From: Sanderia malayensis
Lineage: Eukaryota; Cnidaria; Scyphozoa; Semaeostomeae; Pelagiidae
Reading direction: 5' to 3'
NCBI GenBank assembly: GCA_013076295.1
Contig: RQOL01000531.1
Coordinates: 1,054,001 to 1,118,000, forward strand
Length of the DNA stretch: 64,000 nucleotides
The translations under genes and the position numbers were made by a program. Positions 13,201 to 23,894 of this stretch are shown here, piece by piece; position 1 is the stretch's first letter; each line of letters opens with the position of its first letter. Below the pieces are notes generated by a model that saw only the letters and a program-made list of their open reading frames with translations, ran no database searches and was not told the DNA's origin.

Positions 13201-14383
13201 TGGCAACGCATTCTTGCAAGAAAGCCAATCTGTCTCATTCAATATTTAATTTGGATGTAAAACAATTTCTAATTATCCTGCGTTAATGAAGGATCAAGGC
13301 TCAATAGAACTGAATAAAAATGCACCAGTGTATTTTGAAATTGTAAAAATCATATTTACTTTCTTTACATGAGTGTACTGGTCTTCATCTGAGCCAGAGT
13401 CATCGTCATCGTCATCACTACTACTTTGTGAAGAAGATCCACTCTGTTCTTTACTTGCTGTTGCTTCTTCAACTAATTTCATGAGAATCTTATCAATTTC
13501 TTTCTTTCTGCATAAAGAAAAATGAGCTGTCAAGTATTTGCAAGGATATTAATTGGCTCAGAGCCTTGTGGTTTTGCTGAGGTTCTCACACAGTTGTGCT
13601 AGAAAATTAGCAATGGATGAAAATTAGCAATGGAAAACTATAATTTAATTCTTTACCTATCAAATAGATCGATTTGAAATTGTTTTTCAAGTGAAGATCT
13701 CACTTTCTTTGATGTTAATGTTGCCAAGTCTGCATCTCGAAGAATTTCTACAATCAAAACAACAACACTACATAAAATACCATATCTATCTATCTATCGA
13801 ATAATGTACAAAACCCAAAAATTGGGTATTACGCACAATTTTGTTAGTGATTAGATGATAAAATATAATGTTACCTTTTAGGAAGCTATATACTGCTAGA
13901 GATTACAAACGAAATGGAATTAGCTTTTGCAGAGCCTTACGATTCTTAACAATTTTCACTTTGTATAGGCTAAGATAATATTAAAAATCTAAGCCTTCAA
14001 AGCACAAGTTTCCCAATATTTACAAAAAACTTAATATCAGATATACAGTAATTCTGAGTCTTACATTTCTCATTGACATTGACGACAAAAAGTAGGTTCA
14101 GTTAATAGTTGAGAAAGCGTTACTTTATGTACTTTTTATACTATGGCTGGATTGGAGCTCACATTTACCATGTGTACCAGATTCACAAGGAAATCAAAAC
14201 AGCGTCTGCTGAGTTTTAAATGGGCCATTTTCACTGGTGACTGGTGACTGAACTGGTGACCACAAAATGGCCAGTAAACATGAATTGAATGTACTATGCA
14301 TATCTTCCTGTAATGTTAACTTAAACATAATTAAACTTACTCTTTATGCTGAGATTCAAGACTTTGTCGGTGGGGCCAGACAT
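10300..14383 (-). CDS. DEK_C + SWIB domain protein (UAF30/spp27-like), complete, 218 aa
   Basis: Nine minus-strand exons: 14383-14341, 13747-13657, 13507-13360, 12527-12468, 11706-11643, 11534-11476, 11217-11158, 11047-10993, 10376-10300 (TAA). All phases agree. Residues about 12-70 form a DEK_C domain (KILRDADLATLTSKKVR, then DLFDRKKEIDKIL). A Ser/Asp-rich linker (about 70-95) and a Lys-rich linker follow. A C-terminal SWIB/MDM2-like domain has LSKELAHLVGTDKLSRGEVV, DPTNKQFVLCDDELHKIFG and RAFGMMKHLKNHV. Known from the family: this domain pair occurs in yeast Uaf30 (RNA polymerase I upstream activation factor), fission yeast spp27 and plant SWIB proteins, all nuclear and chromatin- or transcription-linked. 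A role in chromatin or rRNA gene transcription here is inference. The start has an upstream in-gene intron and fits the usual short N-terminus. Confidence 0.93.
13782..13840 (-). repeat. Dispersed repeat D, copy 1 (intron of the DEK_C/SWIB gene)
   Basis: About 55 bp containing CTATCTATCTAT, then ATGTACAAAACCCAAAAATT and GGG-ATTACGCACAATT. The reverse complement recurs at 25408-25470 with only a few differences. The core CCCAAAAATTGGG is nearly palindromic. This may be the end of an unrecognised mobile element. Confidence 0.7.
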
Positions 14384-16022
14384 CTTCCTGGTGTCACGAA
14401 GTGGTGTCGAATCACAAAACCAAGAAGAGAGAGGTTTGAAGTTGAAGTTCAGACTTCCGAATCAGAACAGAATAGACAACAACAGCAGCAACCCAATAGA
14501 TATACTTCTGCTGCGCGTACCGCCCACCTTTAGTTGTATGCAATTGGGGCAATTTCTGAGTTCGTCCAAAAAGTTTTCAATATGTGAAAAATTCACATAA
14601 TCATTACACCTTTTCAATTTCAAATAAATATACTGGAATAAAAGTTGGTCCAGTTAAAGTATACACCACTCGTGGCTGCTCTGCTCAACAAAGAACTTCC
14701 AATTTCGCCAATCCTAATGAACAATTATCTAGTGCGAGAGACCAGCATACAACATGATAATTGAAATGCTTTGTCATGAGTATTCTTGCCTGATTTATGA
14801 ATATCGGATTTTGAGCACAAATCTCGCTTCTGGGATCTGACAAGAAGCTCCGACACCATACATTTTCAAATTTAAGGAATGCTTTTGAGAAATCTAATTT
14901 ATATCTATGATCGATGTATTTTGCATGCATGATGTATATTTACAAGTCTCCAAGGTTGTATTTGTTAAGCCCTCAATGTCCAATGTCAATTATTATTATT
15001 AAAGTCGATATAGTTGATCGACTTGAAATGAAATATTTTGAGTTGAACGCGTGGTTGTTTCAGGAATTTTCTTTCCCGGGACTTCTCGCCAAAGCGAGAC
15101 TTATGTTCCACCTAAACAATACTGATTACTGCTACAGAGAACATGGTTAAATGCCAATGTTAGATGAATCATTAAACTCACTAAGGATCATCGACCATGC
15201 CAGGAGTTAAACCATTAGAACACCCCCACAAGCATATCTATCACGCGCTGAACGATGACAATGTATAGTTGTTTATCGTACTTGAAAAATCGTATTTTTA
15301 TTTTCCAGAACATAGCGAGAAACTGTGCATTTTCTGGAGTATAGCCATGCATTGACCTCTTGGTATCTCCGACTTAAACATTGTTACAAGAACTCTGTTT
15401 TTTCCATTTTCAAAGAATATTTAACTTTCAAAATTCATTTAAGAGGATTCTATTGTACTGACAGAGAACTGCATGAACACATAGTGCAGCAAATAACGTA
15501 ATGACGTGGAAAAGCAAAAAACTTCTATTCGGATCCTTCATATACCATTTTGAATGGAATGGAAGATGAAAGCAGAATCGGTAGAGGTACCGTAAATCCT
15601 CGAATAAGCCCCCACCTTCAAATGAGCCCTCCCCTCGAATCAGCCCCCATCCTGATAATGATTTTCAAGGATATTGAGCCCAAGTTTCCAGTAACAGCTA
15701 GTTTAAACCAATGACTTTATTGATTGGCTGCATCGTATATAGCTTTTATTTTGTTCAATATTGAACAATATAGCAAGGCTAAAATTTCGTTTTTGCAAAT
15801 AAGCCCCCGGGGGCTTATTCGAGGATTTACGGTATTGCATTCCTGAATGCGCATTACCTTAGTTGCTGCACAGGAGCATTCACTACCTACGCAATGAAAG
15901 GAAACTTTAACCTACCTGCTGATTATTTACATCGACTTTCATCTTGTTCATTCAATACCAGTTCATGTAACACATAAATGCCAATTTAAACTATTATAAT
16001 AATCGAATCACAGGCATCAGCT
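14384..16022. other. Divergent spacer between the DEK_C/SWIB and PEBP4-like genes
   Basis: It holds the promoter regions of both genes and a complete family A terminal-inverted-repeat element at 15588-15834. No conserved exon is seen. The open frames at 14267-14600 and 14914-15150 are not supported. Confidence 0.55.
15588..15834 (+). mobile_element. MITE family A, copy 1 (247 bp, full length)
   Basis: The ends are inverted: the left begins TACCGTAAATCCTCGAATAA and the right is CTTATTCGAGGATTTACGGTA. Next to the right end lies CCCCCGGGGG. No coding capacity is seen. Copies 2 and 3 (26097, 47998) share the internal sequence in the opposite orientation, including GGTTTAAAC-like and GCTCAATATCCTTG segments. 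The terminal TA suggests a Tc1/mariner-like or comparable source, but no donor transposase is in the window. Confidence 0.85.
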
Positions 16023-17881
16023 ATGTTGGCCTCAAGAAAAGAGTTCAGTTTCGTTTTACTGGCTGTTTTGGTTTTTGCATGCCCTGCGTTATGTGGAGTT
16101 GGAGGGCCTACCGATATCGACTTGAATGACAAAGCAAAACACGAACTTGATATAGCCCTTGCTGGACTCGATCCAGTTAGTGACTTCATGAATGTGAACG
16201 ATATTCCCGAAGATAATACACCACAAGGTCCTGAAGACGAAGATGATGCCTCTGCTAGTTCATCGTCTGGTGATGAGAAAGACAAGCACAAATCAAAGTT
16301 AGGCAAATGTGACAAAGAGCATTTGAAACCGAAAAATAAAGCAACGAATGAACCGTCGCTTTTTCATTTCACTTTTGATAACATGTGCTCAGAAGCTGAT
16401 AAGAAGAAAGTAAAAATATTACCAGTTTATGTGGTTGGTTGGGAGCTGAAGCAATGCTCCCCTGATGTCAATGTTATTCCATACAAGAGGTTTCTGCTTG
16501 CAAAATACGAGTCGAAAAAGCCAAGATTTGATATTCCTGGAATGTGTATACCATTGGTAAATGGAATATAATTTGATTCGTTGATTCATGATTCATTATG
16601 CTTGTGATTGTTTCCCTGGTGAATCAAGTGATTTGAATCACTCACTCAATTTAATTTAATCATTAATTCAGTCGAGGTTGACTTCTTGATGGAATGGATT
16701 GTTAAATAGCTCATTCTTACATCGAGTCAACAATTGATTGTTTTGTTGATGATCTGATTAATCATTCAATAACCTGGTTTCAATTGATTAACCTTCTGAG
16801 CAATAAATATTTTTTCTAGATCAGATTTATGCTGCCACTTATTGACCTGATGTACCAAGTAATAGATGATAATCTTTTGAGTAATACCAAGATTTTTCAT
16901 ATTCTAGAAAGGAAGAGAAATGACACTTATGATGATTGATTCAGATGCGCCAAGCAGAAAAAATCACAAGTGTAGAAGTTGGCTTCACTGGCTTGTTGTT
17001 AACATAAAGGTCTTTATCTTTTGATATGCTCACAAGACATTTTATTTAAATATACCTCATGCTGCTTGCTATGTATTACGTGAAGTTACCTGAACCATGT
17101 TCGCAAGTATTGCAAGTATTGTTCTGCTCATTCAATTTATTGGCTATTTCTTTCAGAAAGGAGATATTAAACAAGGAAAAGAAATTGTGGGTAAGTGTAT
17201 AACTCTATTTACATAGACCATATGTTTTCATGCTATATGTTAAGTACTCCATTCCATGCCCCATAATTTATTGCAAGACGTAGTATGATATTGATGTTAA
17301 TTCATTTTTTGTCTAACTCTGTCCTTTTAAATATTTCTTCAAGTGTGGCCGTAAGTAACACTGGTGACAGTGTGGTTCCTTGCTACACTACTTTTTTGAT
17401 GTTGATTAAATCACTCAATTGTTCAGTTCTTGTTTGAGCTGTTCCTCTGGTGTAAGCATTTGCTAGCTTGTTGATATACCTTTGCAATCGGTATGATATA
17501 CCGATGCTTTTTTGCAGTCAGCAAAAGTGTAATATAATAGGTTCTGTATTCCTTGCTTTCTACTGCCTCTTGAAGTAAAGATTAATAAATTGTTTAGACC
17601 TCTGGATGTAATTTCTCAACATTAAACCCCCTCTCAATAAACTTTGATAAATTTGTTTTCTAGAATACAAGTCACCATCACCTGCGATCGGAAGTGGACC
17701 TCATCGTTACTTCTTCCTTCTATATGACCAGAACTTTCACATAACACACATTGATGATTCTGAAAATAATTTCAACCTTCGCTGTGGTTTCAGCGTGAGA
17801 AATTTTGCTGAGGACAACTCGCTCAGTGGTCCTGTGGCAATCAACATGTTTAAGACTGAGAATAAGAAAGATTCTTCTTAA
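16023..17881 (+). CDS. Secreted PEBP family protein (PEBP4-like), complete, 295 aa
   Basis: Exons 16023-16556, 16908-17009, 17157-17190 and 17664-17881 (TAA) join in frame. The N-terminus is a clear signal peptide (hydrophobic [15 protein letters not shown], residues about 10-24). Residues about 60-95 are acidic and Ser-rich ([18 protein letters not shown]). The PEBP fold follows from about residue 110: the anion-binding [12 protein letters not shown] motif with WLHWLVVNI, then [14 protein letters not shown] and the tail [11 protein letters not shown]. Known from the family: PEBP proteins bind phospholipid head groups or kinases, and the secreted vertebrate member is PEBP4. Extracellular or lysosomal location is inferred from the signal peptide. 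The first exon carries about 60% of the protein. The exon 2 donor (AAG/GTCTTT) is weak but gives the only frame that preserves the family motifs. The gene is convergent with DENND10. Confidence 0.93.
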
Positions 17882-17934
17882 TCAGTTAATAAGGTACATT
17901 TGGATCATGCCCATAATTATACAATATTTTTTAG

Positions 17935-17940
17935 AATAAA
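17935..17940 (+). terminator. Polyadenylation signal AATAAA of the PEBP4-like gene
   Basis: Canonical hexamer 54 bp downstream of the TAA stop, with T-rich sequence before it. Confidence 0.6.
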
Positions 17941-18292
17941 TTACATGCTATAATATACTATATACAGTAGTACAGTGTTTAACAGTAACTTCACGTGCAA
18001 TTTTGTAGTTTCTGATCAGTCATCTTTAAAAGTGTCTCCAATTCTTGATGGTCCTTTCTGTTGCAATTTTAGGAATTGAAGCTAAATTGATTGCATCAAG
18101 TTGAAAATGTGATACTTGAGAGTGATTGCAGATGCAGTTAGAATTGACATCTTTTGCTTGCAAGATGTCAGCCCTTCTTTGTGGAAGTTTTAACATAATA
18201 CAATAAGCTAATTTCGTAATGGCATTATACTTCCAACAATTATCTTATCTGGCTTTTTCAGACCCAGGTTTGCTGAGACTATATTGGTAGCT

Positions 18293-18298
18293 TTATTA
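18293..18298 (-). terminator. Likely polyadenylation signal of DENND10
   Basis: AATAAA on the minus strand about 200 bp after the TGA. It is the first canonical hexamer I find downstream. Confidence 0.45.
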
Positions 18299-18497
18299 TA
18301 CATACCAGAATTATTTAAGTGAGACTATTCGCTTATTTTTGACTTGCAATTAAGTAACCAAGAGCTGAATTAGAACATAAAAACAACTGATTTTTGCAGA
18401 ATAATTTTAATTGGGATTCAAAAATAATTACATTGTTTACTAATATTTGATCAACACTTCTTTGATAAAAAATCATAATTGAAATGTAATTGGACTT

Positions 18498-20680
18498 TCA
18501 TGTTTTTACAAGATTCTCTGCAGATGCAAGATTAAAAAGAAAGTTTTGCATAGCTGCAGAAAAGTTTCGTGAATGCACATCCTCTATTGTAATCTTTGCT
18601 TCAGTCTCATCCCCAGATGTTTCAGCCAATGATCTAAGGTTGGATATGATGTCCTTTGTTTTCACCATGAGGCTCTAACAGAAAGAAGCAGGGTAAACAA
18701 ATCATAACATATCCCTGAGTATAACCCTCTCTCTCTCTCTCTTACTTAAACATCCATCTGATCTTGCCCTTTCTAAATACACCATTTCTAAAGTGCAACT
18801 CCAATGCAATAAATCTTAAAATAGAGCCATTTTATTCTGTGGGATATTTGTTAAACTCGAGAGTAAATTGTATTTCAAACAGTTTAGGAGCCAGATAATG
18901 TGTTTACTACTCCCAGGAATGTAACGAAATGGGGGGTTTGCAATAAATAACAAGATTCCACTGTACTTTGATTATAGCTTGTTCTGTTACATCTTCATCG
19001 TTAGCCGCTTTGACAAGAGAAGCAGCTATTTCCTTGTGAAGCTTTCCCATTTGGAAGTATTCTGCAAAAATTTGAGCTTGTATTTAGAGAAAACACAAAG
19101 AATGAACAATATTTTTTATTTTACAAAAAGTTGGATTTATCACATCTTCTGACTACAATGAATTACCCTTTGAATCTGGATTGATGAAAACTTCTCCATC
19201 TTGAACTGCAAAATAGAATATTTACACTCCTTTATTACTCTACATAAGACTGATGGCTATCATAAAAGATAGTGAAATCTCCAAATGGAATGGATAGTGC
19301 TCAGAGAAAGAGTATATCAAATATACATATGCGTTCGTCATTCATACACTTACCATTAACAAATACATCATAAAGATCCGGTCTTTCTTCAACTGTTGGA
19401 TCTATAAAACCTGCAATGTATGATTGATGGCTCTGCAAATCATGAATTTCATTAGTATCCAAACTTGAGTAGGGAAACAACACATCCCAATCTTGTCTAT
19501 GCCAAACCAGAGCAGGCAAGGATCTGTAAATGAAATTAAGGTTACTTGCAGATTAGTTTGAAATTGATGATATTTGATGCAAACTAATTTCATGTTTTCT
19601 CAAGCAAGAGCTTCAATCAACTTAAGCAAGGTCAACAGATATTCTTAAAAGAGTTACAGCATCTTATTTACCTGCAAACATGCAATAATGTGTCCATTTT
19701 GTTACAGAAAACAGCAACACGTTTCTTCAACAACAATGCTGTGTAAATTAAAATTGTTTCCATTCCAAACATCTGAATGATTTCTGGGAAAAAAAGATTT
19801 TAAATTCAGTTTAAGCCAGATACCACTTGAACATTGAAGAAGGAAATTATAAATCTTGTTGTCTATCATACCTTTCAAACAAACCTTCATTTTTGCAGCT
19901 TTCTGGTCATAGTCAGAGATTGTCAAAATACTTCCATCATTCTTATCCTCGACAAAGCCTTTTGTCAAAATGGAGAGATATGCCTCTAGGATGCTAACAG
20001 GTGTACCCGATTCAATGTAGAGCTTCAACAGGAAACTACCAATGGCTCTATACAGCTCTGGATTGAATTCCTATGAAAGCACCACAATGACTTAAAGTAA
20101 GTAAAGTTTAAAATTGCAACATGCTTGCAGCAAAATTTGGCATCTGATCAAGAATCGAAGAACTTGATTTAAAATACCTTCGAAGTAACAACAATACTTG
20201 CATCTGTAACCTGCAATCAGATAAATACAGTGTTGACGAGAAAAGCTGAAAACAAGACTTGGAGCCTGCACAATAAGGAAAGAAACAAACAAAAGCAGAT
20301 AAAATCACTTGATCATCATACCCAAGGTAATTTTTCATTTCCATTCACAGAGCACACAGAGAAATAATACCATATGCCTTTGAATTTACCAAAACAAAGT
20401 CTTGCATCTTGCGAGTCATCAGCGGTTGACAAAGAACATTTGCCTATTAAGAGTTCTTTTAAATCCTTTTGCACTGAAGGATAAGTCCATGTCCAAATCA
20501 CATCTCCATTCTTATCTTTCTCTGAAAGTAATCAACGACAATAGTATTAAATCATTCTTCTTCCCATACAGAACCTTGTAATTTCTTCCCATACTAATGA
20601 AATATATGGCACAAAAATGTATTTTTTGGAATTCTCCTACCTATAAATCCAACTGCAACAGGCCCACTCCTAGCCGCCAT
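18498..20680 (-). CDS. DENND10: DENN domain-containing protein 10 (FAM45), complete, 354 aa
   Basis: Nine minus-strand exons with consistent phases: 20680-20641, 20521-20322, 20210-20178, 20070-19872, 19783-19672, 19523-19354, 19205-19167, 19061-18967, 18674-18498 (TGA). The length matches the human protein (357 aa). Landmarks in order: EKDKNGDVIWTWTYPS near the N-terminus, VVTSKEFNPELYRA, GTPVSILEAYLSILTKG, FGMETILIYTALLLKKRV, LPALVWHRQDW (about 197-207), SYIAGFIDPTVEERPDLYDV, QMGKLHKEI and a C-terminal AAMQNFLFNLASAENLVK. Known from the family: an atypical DENN protein of the late endosome, associated with RAB27 and with the Commander (CCC/retriever) recycling machinery. The ATG lies 230 bp from the ATG of divergently transcribed MARCHF5, implying a shared promoter. 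Confidence 0.96.
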
Positions 20681-20910
20681 TTTGAATGTAGCAGTCTTCC
20701 TCCATTAGGCCTTAGGCCATGACGACAGCAGACAGACAGCCTCCTTCTAATATCTTTTTCCTTCACAGCTTGGCCTGGGTTATCGTTTGTCGGTTTCGTT
20801 CGTTCGGTTTTCTGTGGTCGTATAGTTGTAACACACCTTTCCAATCCATGAAGTAAGAATCAGATATCAGTTTTGTTTGATTTTATTGCTTCGAGTCAAG
20901 AAGTTGAGAC
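20681..20910. promoter_or_regulatory. Bidirectional promoter between DENND10 and MARCHF5
   Basis: Only 230 bp separate the two divergent start codons, so both 5' UTRs and core promoters must sit here. No TATA box is placed convincingly for either direction. The stretch is less AT-rich than its surroundings. Confidence 0.75.
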
Positions 20911-22549
20911 ATGGAAAACGATGTATATCAATACAATAGTGTGTCACCTCTTCCTTCAGATGAAGATGACAGGTACCAGCGTTTTGTGTAATTTATCACA
21001 ACACCCATTTCATCCCAAGGACTTTGTCGCTAATGCAGAGAAAAGCCTAGCTTGCCAGGCCTAAGATCTCTCTGTTAAAAGTGTTATTTTAATGTAATAA
21101 TATCGAGGAAGCCACCTTCTACTCAAAAGCCGTCCAACCATTTACTGTGTTTTTCTGCCTCTGTGCTCTGTTTCCTGCTCTATGGTGATGGATCTTTATT
21201 ATTATTAGCACAGCTGCTGTGTGTGTTGTATGTGTATGGGGAGGCACTTTTTGCCTGACCTCTTACCAGACACACTGAATACAGAAACTTTATTTAATTG
21301 AATATGCTGCTGAATAGCAAAAATGCAATATCAGACTAATGTTGTTTCTGTTTAGGAAATCCTGCTGGGTTTGCTTCGCCACTGAGGAGGATGAGCCAAC
21401 TGCGAAATGGATAAAGCCATGCCTATGCAAGGGCTCAACAAGATGGGTTCATGTCCTCTGCCTGCAGAGGTGGATTGATGAAAAACAAGCTAATAATCCC
21501 ACTGTCAAGGTCTTTTGCCCCCAGTGCAACACAGAATACCGGATCAAGTACCCTTCATTTGGCCCCGTTCTCATCATAATTGATTACACAGATAAATTGT
21601 TCAATCGCATTTCACCCATTGTTGCAGGAGGCGTTGTGCTGGGATCTCTGTACTGGTCTGCTGTAACATACGGAGCGATAACCATAGTACAAACAATGGG
21701 GCACAAAAATGCATTAGAAATGATGGAGAAAGAAGACCCTCTTTTTCTGCTTGTCTTTCTCCCGATTATTCCATTTGGACTGATTCTTTTGAGAATGATC
21801 AAATGGGAAGACTATCTTCTGGAACTGTGGAGAAAGCATTCCGCAAAGCTTTTTCATCAAACAGAGAACCAGGGAGAGGTTGCAAGGGTCCCAGTTGAGG
21901 CTGGCAATGGCATGGACTTTTCCTCTACAACTCGTACATTGTGTGGTGCTTTGCTTCTGCCAACTTTTGCCTGCACTTGTGGAAATTACTTCTTTAAAAA
22001 CATCAATAGCGCTATGAAAAGGACATTGTTGGTAAGCTGAAGGAAGCATGATAGTTTATAGTTAATATACTTCTAGTTGAACTGGGCCAAGAAATTTAGA
22101 CTGGTCTTTATCTGGAAGAAGCTAGTTGATATAGTGACTGATGTAGGTCCTTTTCAGGAAAATGGCTCAAGACAATTTTAAGTGGCCCTTTTTTGCTCCC
22201 AAAGCATAGTAGAACTTTATAGTATTAACTAAAAGGTATAATGGTGAGAAAGTAGTATGGCTGGAATGTTTGAGTTAATTACGTTATGGATGAGAAATTA
22301 TTACAGGTCAATATTGAAATATACCACAGTTCAACGGTGGATGCTAGCATCAGATTTTCCATAGGTAGCAGTGTATAAATTTATCTATGGTATGCTAATT
22401 CCCAGTTTTTGTTGTTTTTGAAGGGTGGCGCTTTGTTTCTTGCTGTAAAAGGTGTCATTCGGATGTACTTCAAACAGCAACAATACCTGAGACTTTGCAG
22501 GAGAACAATTGAAGAGTATCCACATCGACCCTCTTCATCAGCATTGTAA
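20911..22549 (+). CDS. MARCHF5: MARCH-type E3 ubiquitin ligase 5 (MITOL), complete, 287 aa
   Basis: Exons 20911-20972, 21356-22031 and 22424-22549 (TAA). The RING-CH finger (about residues 24-83) shows the C4HC3 set: CWVC, KPCLCKGSTRWVHVLC and CPQCNTEY. Four hydrophobic segments follow, with RISPIVAGGVVLGSLYWSAV, FLLVFLPIIPFGLILL, CGALLLPTFACTCG and GGALFLAVKGV. The tail FKQQQYLRLCRRTI is close to the vertebrate protein. Length is near the human 278 aa. Known from the family: an outer mitochondrial membrane ubiquitin ligase that acts on mitochondrial dynamics and quality-control substrates. Most of the protein is in one 676-nt exon. A 62-nt first exon supplies a short acidic N-terminus. Head-to-head with DENND10. 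Confidence 0.97.
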
Positions 22550-23894
22550 TTAGCTTACACATAGTTCATATGTTACACAAAGATACCTTTTATTGTGTTG
22601 ATTGGTGGCAGTAAAGAAGTTTTTCATTATGTCTACTTTTATATTTTTCTTGGTAATATTCATCCCCGCATTCAATTGTCAGTCGTGAGTGCCTTGATAT
22701 AACAAATGTACTTTGAAAAACATGCCAGGTGATTGTTTAAGATAGAGTAGCTGGTATTTCCTGTGCTAGATAATTTTGTGTACTGATTCAGTTTTACTTT
22801 GAGAAACTGATACTGCCAGAGTACTTACTGCCAGTACTTACTGACAATTGTGGACAACTTTAAAGATTTATTAGCTGGAAGAAATGTAATCTAAATGATA
22901 AAACAGTATAGGCTTTGGAGGTAAGAAATTCAGGCAGACTTTCTTGGCAATTGAATATTTTGCATTGACCTGTCGTACGATGTATGGTATAACAACAGGA
23001 AATGGTTCATTAACATTAGACATTTGATGGTGGAGCTCATGTTGGTTTTCGTGAGTGATTTATTTATTTGAGAATAATAAGGTTCGCTTGATCCTTCCAC
23101 GCAACGTCGTGCCACTTTGGTGTCTGATCTTTGGTAATTCGATGGTGAGTGAAGCAGGTTAGCTGGATGGGCACTTGGGCAGTGTGTTTTTCAACAGTTC
23201 AGCATGAAAACGAAACAGAGTTCTTGTAACCAGTCAAGTCCGTCTGCATTGCATACACGGTTAGTACGTCTCTATCCATCTCAAACTGTTCCAAGCTTTG
23301 AGCTTTCTTTATTGTCTCTGGGTCTCTTTTACTTTAATTTGCGCTTCTGAAAATTATATTATATTTGGCTGCAAGATACAGATCAATCAGTGGATGCTTT
23401 GTTTGGTATGTGATAGAGATTGGATATAATAAATATACATCTTATATCCTGTCTCTATAGGTATGTATGTTTTATTCCCCTTGTTTCCGTGTGCTTACAT
23501 CATGGCAAACTGCCATTGTATTCGATGGTAACCTAAACAACTGTGAAAACTGACCTTGCATTTTACAGAGAGCTTGGGACACTGTTTATGGACACAGAAT
23601 TCAGCAATCTAACGATTCTACCAATCTCACGCAAGTTTTATTTTCAGTGGCATGACGTCATGGTTTTCTTTCGCCGGCGTATTTGGTCACATGAACAACA
23701 ACCTGACAAAGTGTCGCCAAACATCAGATGCTCAGCAAATTTGCACGTAACACCGGGAACGAGCTTATTACCAACAAGACCTTGTGTTGCTGCTCGCTAG
23801 TTCATACTCGCACTGCCATACTTGTCTAAACCTCGCTACTAATCTGCCTAAACACACATTTGACTGGTGCTAAGTGGATTGGATAAAGAGCAAG
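22550..23894. other. Spacer between MARCHF5 and the PLA2-like gene
   Basis: It contains the MARCHF5 3' UTR and the presumed promoter of the next gene. The 85-codon frame at 23543-23800 has no recognisable similarity and is not called. Nothing else is seen. Confidence 0.5.

Larger units (their letters stand above)
17882..18497. other. 3' UTR spacer between the convergent PEBP4-like and DENND10 genes
   Basis: It contains an AATAAA for the PEBP4-like gene 54 bp after its stop and a TTTATT (AATAAA on minus) for DENND10 at 18293. Nothing else is recognised. Confidence 0.6.
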
